From positions 1 to 5,889 of the forward strand of contig JAKFWE010000021.1 in NCBI GenBank assembly GCA_021732895.1: a stretch of DNA of 5,889 bases. Direction: 5' to 3'. Origin of the DNA: Allobosea sp. Its GTDB lineage: Bacteria > Pseudomonadota > Alphaproteobacteria > Rhizobiales > Beijerinckiaceae. The notes beneath the pieces are model-generated. The model worked only from the letters and a program-made list of their open reading frames with translations, searched no databases and was not told the origin of the DNA. Made by a program: the position numbers and the translations under genes. Shown one piece after another: positions 1-4,220 of this stretch (its first letter is position 1; each line of letters begins with the position of its first letter).

Positions 1-512
1 TGCACCTTGGCCAGCGCGGCGCCGATGGCGTCGAACACCGCCGGCCACTCGCCGATCGGCAGCGGCTTGCCGTCGGGACCGAGCCTGTCCGGCCCGACTA
101 GCGCGAAGCGCTCGATCGCTCCGCGCTTGCCCTCGATCGCGCTGGTGCGGCCATCCAGCATCGCCTTTTCCTCGCGCAGCGCCTTCAGCTTGCCCTCGAT
201 CGCCGGATCGAGCCCCGATTGCGCCGCGCCGGGCGCGAGCCGGACATCGACGGCCCCGATCGCGAAACCGCCCGCGCCATCGCCGGCGCTCTGGCCCTCG
301 ATGCGGATCGAGGCCGGGTCGACCGAAGCCGGCAGGCCGCGCAGCACGATCTGCGACGCGCCCGCCATCAGCTCAACCCGGCCCAGCCGCGTCACCACCG
401 CGCCATCGGGATAGACGGTGACGCGGTCGATCTTCGATGAAAGCTCGGTCTCGGCGGCGGCGGCGAAGCCGGGCCCGAGCAGCAGGGCGGCGAGCGCCAG
501 TCGTCCGATCAT
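1..512 (-). CDS. MuiA-family (DUF4140/DUF4139) secreted protein, N-terminal part
   Basis: The frame is open from an ATG at 510-512 to the left edge, giving the first 170 residues of a family whose members usually have about 500-550, so the C-terminal DUF4139 part lies outside. A signal peptide is visible: MIGR, a hydrophobic Leu/Ala run, then an AAAA site with likely cleavage after Ala20, before ETELSS. Residues 28-72 (VTVYPDGAVVTRLGRVEL, then IVLRGLPASVDPASIRIEG) match the DUF4140 N-terminal beta domain of proteins annotated 'mucoidy inhibitor MuiA family'. Residues 105-135 are Glu/Lys/Ala-rich and probably coiled coil. The start is supported by GGGG (521-524) 8 nt upstream. It follows the amidotransferase gene on the same strand after 118 bp, so it may be cotranscribed or have its own promoter. 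Biochemical function is unknown; the location is inferred to be periplasm or envelope. The family call is confident, the role is not. Confidence 0.85.
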   Translation of the reverse strand, partial: MIGRLALAALLLGPGFAAAAETELSSKIDRVTVYPDGAVVTRLGRVELMAGASQIVLRGLPASVDPASIRIEGQSAGDGAGGFAIGAVDVRLAPGAAQSGLDPAIEGKLKALREEKAMLDGRTSAIEGKRGAIERFALVGPDRLGPDGKPLPIGEWPAVFDAIGAALAKV

Positions 513-630
513 CGTGCTATCCCCAACGTAAGTTCACGTCAGCGTGATAGGCGGCGCCGATTCCGGCGTAGCGAAGGCGGAATTGGGGTGGAAGCGGTGA
601 ATGGCTGGCCGCGATGGACCGGCGCGGTGA

Positions 631-1515
631 TCAGCCCCGCCCGCGCGCGCTCAGCCCCGGCTTCACCCGCATCTCCAGGAAGTTCCTCAGCTCCGTCACC
701 CGCAGACTTGCATCCAGCACCTGCTCGTCGAGCCCATGCGCCCAGGCGAGATCGGCCCGCGCCGGTTCGGCGTCGAGCGCGACGATGTCGTCGAGCCAGT
801 CCCGCGCCGCCGCCTCGTCCTTGCGGAAGCCCTCCGCCACCAGCAGCGGCGTGATCCGGACCATGATCGAGGCGAGCTGCGCCAACGAGAATTCCGGGTG
901 ATACTGCACGCCCCAGAACACGCCGCCGCCATGCCGGAATTCGGCGGCGTGGATCGCGCTGTAGGCGTTCGAGGCCAGCACGGCGGCGTCAGGCGGCGGC
1001 TGCGCGATGGTGTCGAGATGGATCGCCGGCGCGTCGAAAGCCAGCGACCGGCCGGCGAGCAGCGGATGGCTCCGTCCCGCCTCGGTCAGCGTGATCCTGC
1101 GCGCGAAGCCGATCTCGCGGCCCTTCGGGTTGGCGATCACGCTCCCGCCGGCCGCGACCGCGCCGATCTGAACGCCCCAGCACGAGCCGAAGCAGGGCGT
1201 GCCGCTGGCGTAGATCGCGCGCATCAGCTCGATCTGGCGCGCGACCGCAGGCGACGGCTCGTAGATGTGCAGGGCCGAGCCGGTCAGGAAGACGCCGTCA
1301 TAGGCTTCGAGCCCCGCGCTGTCGGGCAGGTTCGCGCCGTCATCGGCCGGCAGGCAGATATCGGTCAGCGCGCCCGGCTCGATCGCGACGATCTGTTCCG
1401 CATAGGCCTGCGCCGGCGTCAGTCCGCCGAAGCCGGCGGCGTAGCTCGCGCGCGCCTCGCGGGTGTTGCCCTCGACGACGAGGAGGCTGAGCGGGCGCGG
1501 CGTGGTCTGGAGCAT
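631..1515 (-). CDS. class I glutamine amidotransferase-like protein
   Basis: A 294-residue stand-alone class I (triad) glutamine amidotransferase-like protein related to the GATase domain of GMP synthase (COG0518-like). Residues 72-84 (YDGVFLTGSALHI) form the oxyanion region. The nucleophile elbow is GSCWGVQ with Cys112, and the partner motif VQYHPEFS supplies His206 and Glu208, so the triad is intact. LLVVEGNTRE at 11-20 is the first beta strand. Residues after about 225 form a helical C-terminal extension with no synthetase domain. Such enzymes hydrolyse glutamine to ammonia or cleave gamma-glutamyl compounds; the substrate and acceptor cannot be told here, and a cytosolic location is inferred from the lack of a signal peptide. 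The reading frame continues upstream to 1701, but that would overlap the divergent transporter, and homology begins just after Met at 1515. No good Shine-Dalgarno precedes this ATG (upstream bases read CCCCTCGCC), so the start is likely but not proven. Confidence 0.85.
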   Translation of the reverse strand: MLQTTPRPLSLLVVEGNTREARASYAAGFGGLTPAQAYAEQIVAIEPGALTDICLPADDGANLPDSAGLEAYDGVFLTGSALHIYEPSPAVARQIELMRAIYASGTPCFGSCWGVQIGAVAAGGSVIANPKGREIGFARRITLTEAGRSHPLLAGRSLAFDAPAIHLDTIAQPPPDAAVLASNAYSAIHAAEFRHGGGVFWGVQYHPEFSLAQLASIMVRITPLLVAEGFRKDEAAARDWLDDIVALDAEPARADLAWAHGLDEQVLDASLRVTELRNFLEMRVKPGLSARGRG

Positions 1516-1621
1516 GGCGAGGGGAATGCGTCGGTTGGGGGGCGGCCTTGCGTGTCCTCTCACATGACGGCGCGCGCCCGCAAGGCTATTGCAGACGCCC
1601 GGCCCTTTCGCCGCGAGGCTG
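1516..1621. promoter_or_regulatory. divergent intergenic region (amidotransferase / EamA transporter)
   Basis: This 106-bp gap separates two genes transcribed away from each other, so it must hold the 5' ends and probably the promoters of both. I see no convincing -35/-10 pair and no clear operator palindrome. The Shine-Dalgarno signals are weak: none for the minus-strand gene, and GAGG at 1615-1618 only 3 nt before the plus-strand ATG. Head-to-head placement allows coordinated control, but this is inference. Confidence 0.4.
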
Positions 1622-2572
1622 ATGTCGCCCTTGTCTTCCGTCCAAACCCCGCCACCCGTTCCGGGTCTGTCTCCCGGCCTGCCGCAGCGCCTCTGGGCCA
1701 ACGCCTATCTGCTGCTGACGCTGACGACGCTGATGTGGGCAGGCAACGCCGTCGCCAGCCGGCTCGCCGTCGGCCATGTCTCGCCGATGGCGCTGACCTC
1801 GCTGCGCTGGATCTTCGTGTGCACCGTGCTGCCGCTGCTGCTGCGTCGCGAGATCGCCGAGCACATGCCGGCGCTGAAGGCGAACTGGCTGAAGATCCTG
1901 CTGCTCGGCTCGCTCGGTTTCACCGTCTTCAACGCGCTGATGTATCTCGCCGCCTATTCGACCACGGCGATCAACATCGGCATTCTGCAGGGCTCCATTC
2001 CGGTCTTCGTGCTGGTCGGGGCCTTCATCGCCTATCGCTCGCCGATCGGCCTGCTCCAGGCGCTCGGCGTGGCGGTGACGATCCTCGGCGTGCTGGTCAC
2101 CGCGAGCCGGGGCGACCTCGCGGTGCTGGCGGATTTCTCCTTCGTGCCCGGCGATCTCTGGATGATCATCGCCTGCATCTTCTACGCCGGCTACACCGTC
2201 GGCATCCGCACGCGCCCGGCCGTGCCCGGCCTCGTCTTCTTCACGGCGCTGGCCTGCGTCGCCTGCGCCGTCTCGCTGCCGCTGCTGGCGCTGGAGGTCG
2301 CGACCGGCCATGTGATCTGGCCGACGGCGCAGGGCTGGGCGATCCTGGCCTATGTCGTGATCGGCCCCTCGATCCTGTCGCAGCTCTTCTTCCTGCGCGC
2401 GGTCGAGCTGATCGGTCCCGGCCGCGCCGGCGTCTTCGTCAACCTCGTGCCGGTCTTCGCGCCGATCCTGGCGGTGGCGATCATCGGCGAGCAGATCGCG
2501 CTCTATCACGGGCTGGCGCTGGCGCTGGTGCTCGGCGGCATCGTCATCGCCGAGCGGCTGGGCCGACGCTGA
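1622..2572 (+). CDS. EamA/DMT-superfamily transporter
   Basis: A 316-residue integral membrane protein with the duplicated EamA layout of the drug/metabolite transporter superfamily: about ten hydrophobic segments in two five-helix halves, residues about 28-160 and 178-310. Family signatures include LMWAGNAVASRLAVGHVSPMALTSLRW at the start of the first repeat (residues 37-63, quoted as landmarks MWAGN and LRW), ALMYLAAYSTTAINIGILQGSIPVFV split across helices 3-4 (landmarks at 105-130), and PVFAPILAVAIIGE at 277-290 in the second repeat. Such proteins sit in the inner membrane and commonly export amino acids, metabolites or drugs; the substrate cannot be read from sequence. The chosen ATG has GAGG only 3 nt upstream. 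A TTG at 1589 in the same frame would add 11 residues and has AAGG at an equally short distance. The length is normal for the family and no lesion is seen. Confidence 0.9.
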   Translation: MSPLSSVQTPPPVPGLSPGLPQRLWANAYLLLTLTTLMWAGNAVASRLAVGHVSPMALTSLRWIFVCTVLPLLLRREIAEHMPALKANWLKILLLGSLGFTVFNALMYLAAYSTTAINIGILQGSIPVFVLVGAFIAYRSPIGLLQALGVAVTILGVLVTASRGDLAVLADFSFVPGDLWMIIACIFYAGYTVGIRTRPAVPGLVFFTALACVACAVSLPLLALEVATGHVIWPTAQGWAILAYVVIGPSILSQLFFLRAVELIGPGRAGVFVNLVPVFAPILAVAIIGEQIALYHGLALALVLGGIVIAERLGRR

Positions 2573-2719
2573 GCTTCGTCGAGGGGAAGACGCCTGCCCT
2601 GTCGCGCCCCGGCCGGCAGTTCGAGCGTCTCGCGCCGGTTGGCGGAGAGCCGGCTCGGGAAATCCGGACGGGATGCACAGGTGGATTTTCGGCCTGAACG
2701 CGGCGTGATCGCCGTGAAC
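2573..2719. other. intergenic segment, probably including the IS left end
   Basis: No gene is supported in this 147-bp stretch. It holds the 3' flank of the transporter and, in its right half, presumably the left terminal region of the IS3-type element whose orfA starts at 2730. I could not fix the terminal inverted repeat: the right end of the element is missing, so there is no partner to pair with. A 10-bp palindrome GAGCCGGCTC at 2647-2656 is present but has no T-run after it and is not called a terminator. Confidence 0.4.
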
Positions 2720-3207
2720 AGGAGCGGATATGACGAGACACGTGCGCCGGACCCACAGCCCGGCTTTCAAGGGCGAGAAGACGCCGGCCGATCTGGCGCA
2801 GCAGTTCGACGTCCACCCCAACCAGATCACGCAGTGGCGCAGCCAGCTTCTTGACGGGGCGGCCGGCGTGTTCGGCTCCGAGGCGAAGCCGGACGCTGCC
2901 GCGCCCTTGATCGATGTGAAGACGCTTCATGCGAAGATCGGAGAGCCGGCGCTGGAGAACGTTTTTTGTCTGGCGCGCTCGGCAAGGCAGGCCTCCTTAA
3001 CGCAAGGCGATGATCGACCGTGCGCACGAGGCGGTCCATCGCCGGCCGAACACCTCGAGGCCGGCGCCGGGGCGCAAGATCTTTCCCTATCTCCTGCGCA
3101 AGCTGCCGGTGACGCGACCCAATCAGGTCTGGGCGATGGAACCGAAGGACCGCGCGCAGCGCAGCCTCACCTACATTCCGATGGCGCGGGGCTTCGTCTG
3201 TCTGGTT
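2720..3207 (+). mobile_element. decayed IS3-family insertion sequence remnant
   Basis: Both reading frames of an IS3-family element are recognisable in order on the plus strand (orfA 2730-3013, orfB 3010-3219), but only about 490 bp remain of an element that normally spans about 1.2-1.3 kb. The right half, including the transposase core after the GFVCLV segment and the right inverted repeat, is gone; similarity stops at about 3207, where the composition drops abruptly. The left boundary is placed at the orfA ribosome binding site (AGGAG, 2720-2724) because the true end could not be determined; it may lie some tens of bases further left. The element cannot transpose on its own. No target-site duplication can be tested with one end missing. 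Confidence 0.8.
2730..3013 (+). pseudogene. IS3-family transposase OrfA, frameshifted
   Basis: The N-terminal helix-turn-helix DNA-binding subunit is clear: RRTHSPAFK, then GEKTPADLAQQFDVHPNQIT, QWRSQLL, GVFGSE, and VKTLHAKIGEPALEN, all typical of OrfA. Two lesions are inferred by comparison with remembered intact relatives. About nine residues (AKVALAAxx in relatives) are missing after Lys14, with AAGG at 2769-2772 as a possible microhomology junction. One base is missing near 2961-2962, where GAGAACGTTTTTTG should read GAGAACGATTTTTTG. Restoring it recovers ENDFLSGALGKAGLLNARR and the natural stop TGA at 3011-3013, overlapping the orfB start as ATGA. Without it, the frame runs on into unrelated sequence to 3281. 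The start is supported by AGGAG 5 nt upstream. Not functional. Confidence 0.8.
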
Positions 3208-3219
3208 CTAATCTTTTGA
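3010..3219 (+). pseudogene. IS3-family transposase OrfB, internally deleted and truncated
   Basis: The frame starts MIDRAHE, as OrfB of this subgroup does, then jumps directly to AVHRRPNTSRPAPGRKIFPY, which in intact relatives lies roughly 80 residues further on; GAG at 3028-3030 is the likely junction. LLRKLPVTRPNQVWAM follows, but where relatives read WAMDITYIPMARGF this copy reads WAM-EPKDRAQRSL-TYIPMARGF: about 24 extra bases (within 3141-3167) sit on the first catalytic Asp of the DDE triad. The frame then ends at a stop at 3217-3219 after GFVCLV, so the second Asp and the Glu are absent. No catalytic residue of the triad remains. It is certain as OrfB debris; the exact junctions are inferred. 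Confidence 0.8.
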
Positions 3220-3282
3220 GAAGCACAATCCCAGATCAAATAGTAAATCTGGAATGCTTTATCATTTTCTCACGCTTTTGAA
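3208..3282. other. AT-rich segment with small palindrome
   Basis: By hand count, 3211-3283 has 24 G+C in 73 bases (about 33%), far below the G+C-rich flanks. It contains an interrupted palindrome CCAGAT (3231-3236) / ATCTGG (3247-3252) with a 10-base spacer, and several T4 runs. No reading frame here resembles a known protein. It begins exactly where IS similarity ends and stops at the hairpin downstream of the YHS gene, so it is probably foreign DNA brought in with that gene or left by an older element. Confidence 0.5.
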
Positions 3283-3330
3283 ACGAGGCGATGTCGCGAT
3301 TACCTGCTGGCAGCCTCGACATCGCCTCGT
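3283..3330 (-). terminator. 14-bp perfect hairpin downstream of the YHS gene
   Basis: ACGAGGCGATGTCG (3283-3296) and CGACATCGCCTCGT (3317-3330) are perfect inverted copies around a 20-base loop. Read on the minus strand, the stem starts 7 bases after the YHS stop codon, the position expected of a transcription terminator or 3' stabilising hairpin. The U-tract is poor (only TTT, then CAAAA), so intrinsic termination may be incomplete. A protein-binding site or recombination relic is the alternative. Confidence 0.55.
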
Positions 3331-3337
3331 GACGCGA

Positions 3338-3865
3338 TCAGAAGCCGAAGAGTTCGCGCGGCGTCTTGTCCTGGATCTTCGCCCAGTTATCGTTAGCCTT
3401 CGCGGCATTGCCGGCGGGATCCTTCAGGAATCCGTCCAGCGCGGCCTTGTAGGAGAACAGGGCGAGCTTGCCGTCGGCGACGCGGAAGATGGCCGGATCG
3501 CCGTCGAGCTTCCGGCCGCCCGCTGCGCCCTGTTGGCAGAAGCCACCGTGGAGCGGCGCATATTTCGCAGGATTGGCCTGGAAAGTCTTGAGATTGGCCT
3601 CCGAGGAGAAGCGATAAATGGCGCCGTCATGCTCGGCGGAGAACTTCTCGATGCCCAGGACTGGCTTCCCGACGGTGTGGTAGGCGACAGGATCATGGCT
3701 CTGCAGCGCAATCCTTGCCGATGTGACGTTCACGGGAGCCTTCGACGTGATGTCGTAAGCCCATGCTGAGGAGCTTCCGACGATGGCCAGGGGAGCGAGC
3801 GATACGATTGCCCCGAACACAGCACCGCCGACAGCGCGCGAGATGGGATGCGACTTATATGACAT
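3338..3865 (-). CDS. periplasmic YHS-domain protein
   Basis: A 175-residue protein with an N-terminal signal peptide: positive residues at 4-10, a hydrophobic stretch 11-30, then SSSAWA, with probable cleavage after Ala36. The mature part carries a YHS domain: ALQSHDPVAYHTVGKPVLG (53-71), KFSAEHDGAIYRFSSEANLKTF in landmarks 74-95, PAKYAPLHGGFCQQG (99-113) with one Cys at 110, and a C-terminal NWAKIQDKTPRELFG tail (160-174) typical of secreted YHS proteins. YHS domains are Cys/His-containing modules often associated with metal-handling proteins; the exact role of this secreted type is not established. The start is strongly supported by GGAGG (3871-3875) five bases upstream. It appears to be a single-gene unit: an ECF-like promoter upstream and a hairpin just after the stop. 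Codon use is less GC-biased than in serA or the transporter, which suggests acquisition. Confidence 0.9.
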   Translation of the reverse strand: MSYKSHPISRAVGGAVFGAIVSLAPLAIVGSSSAWAYDITSKAPVNVTSARIALQSHDPVAYHTVGKPVLGIEKFSAEHDGAIYRFSSEANLKTFQANPAKYAPLHGGFCQQGAAGGRKLDGDPAIFRVADGKLALFSYKAALDGFLKDPAGNAAKANDNWAKIQDKTPRELFGF

Positions 3866-3870
3866 GAGTT

Positions 3871-3875
3871 CCTCC
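3871..3875 (-). promoter_or_regulatory. YHS gene ribosome binding site
   Basis: A perfect GGAGG on the minus strand, five bases (AACTC) before the ATG at 3863-3865. It is the strongest Shine-Dalgarno in the window and suggests efficient translation once transcribed. Confidence 0.85.
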
Positions 3876-3940
3876 GCAGGAATGGGTTCGCTAATGGGTT
3901 CAGGAACTGGATGGGGAAAATGCCGACCAGCATCGAGCCA

Positions 3941-3966
3941 TTCGTCGCGGCGGAGCTTCCGGTTAC
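3941..3966 (-). promoter_or_regulatory. ECF sigma-F/EcfF-type promoter of the YHS gene
   Basis: On the minus strand GTAACC (3961-3966) is followed after exactly 16 bases by CGAA (3941-3944). I recall this as the -35/-10 form reported for Caulobacter SigF-dependent genes and similar to the related rhizobial ECF factors (EcfF, RpoE1/RpoE4). The start site would fall near 3932-3935, leaving a leader of roughly 67-70 bases to the ATG. The motif is seen directly; its use as a promoter is inference. With equal base frequencies a ten-base match at spacing 15-17 is expected about 0.0007 times in 250 bases on one strand. Confidence 0.6.
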
Positions 3967-4091
3967 ATCGGTGCGATCCTTTTTTGGCGGTTCATCGGCT
4001 CGGGCGAGAACACACTCCACATCCGGCCTATTATGAGCCCCCTCCACCTGACGGCAGCCCACAGACTGTTCAGACAAACCGAGCCAGCTCT
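3967..4091. other. unassigned segment upstream of the YHS promoter
   Basis: No gene can be supported. A T6 run (about 3979-3984) has no stem before it. The codon pattern in every open frame lacks the strong G/C third-position preference seen in the genes, and no translated stretch resembles a family I know. The right border, about 4091, is where a G/C-third coding pattern begins abruptly on the plus strand. Confidence 0.4.
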
Positions 4092-4190
4092 GTCCGCAGC
4101 CTCGTCGAGGACGTGAAGGCGTCGGGCTTCGTCAAGGCCGGCCTCGACCGCAGCGGCCAGACCGCGGCCGCCGTGGCGCCGAAGGAATAA
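4092..4190 (+). pseudogene. 3' gene fragment, possibly a solute-binding protein tail
   Basis: From about 4092 the plus strand reads VRSLVEDVKASGFVKAGLDR, then SGQTAAAVAPKE and a TAA stop at 4188-4190. Nearly every codon in this stretch ends in G or C, like the intact genes, while the bases just upstream in the same frame (AGA, CAA, CCA, GCT) do not, so a coding 3' end has been joined to unrelated DNA near 4091. The sequence resembles the C-terminal helix and tail of periplasmic family-3 (amino-acid type) ABC transporter solute-binding proteins, but ~32 residues are too few for certainty. No start codon or ribosome binding site belongs to it; the remainder was probably lost when the central patch formed. 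It converges on serA, 30 bp away. Confidence 0.45.
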
Positions 4191-4194
4191 TTCG

Positions 4195-4214
4195 GGCCGC
4201 GATCGAAAGCGGCC
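4195..4214. terminator. short GC hairpin between convergent ends
   Basis: GGCCGC (4195-4200) and GCGGCC (4209-4214) pair as a 6-bp all-GC stem around an 8-base loop, 6 bases beyond the serA stop and 4 bases beyond the stop of the plus-strand fragment. Neither strand has a real T-run after it, so this is at best a weak bidirectional terminator. Confidence 0.3.
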
Positions 4215-4220
4215 TGCGTC

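Noticed and set aside
555..568. CGCCG-N4-CGGCG hairpin downstream of the amidotransferase gene
   Set aside because: A five-bp stem in GC-rich DNA with no T-run, more than 60 bp from the stop; expected by chance.
736..2697. Very long open plus-strand frame (about 650 codons)
   Set aside because: It runs antisense to the amidotransferase and out of frame through the EamA gene. The product is Arg/Ala/Gly-rich low complexity with no recognisable domain; it is a by-product of high GC.
1586..2830. Long minus-strand open frame opposite the transporter
   Set aside because: The translation is Gln/Arg/Asp/Gly-rich with no family resemblance, a mirror of the strongly hydrophobic EamA coding sequence.
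3254..3769. Plus-strand open frame antisense to the YHS gene
   Set aside because: The YHS frame has domain homology, a signal peptide and GGAGG; the antisense frame has none of these.
3903..3927. GGAAC at 3903-3907 on the plus strand as an EcfG (general stress) promoter
   Set aside because: The spaced -10 reads CGAC rather than CGTT, and no plus-strand gene follows.
3730..4077. Minus-strand frame overlapping the YHS 5' end
   Set aside because: The translation matches no family I know, no ribosome binding site is apparent, and it lies across the promoter-like region.
3783..4190. A complete plus-strand gene ending at 4190
   Set aside because: Its first part is antisense to the YHS signal peptide and across the promoter motif; only the last ~32 codons show coding-type codon use.
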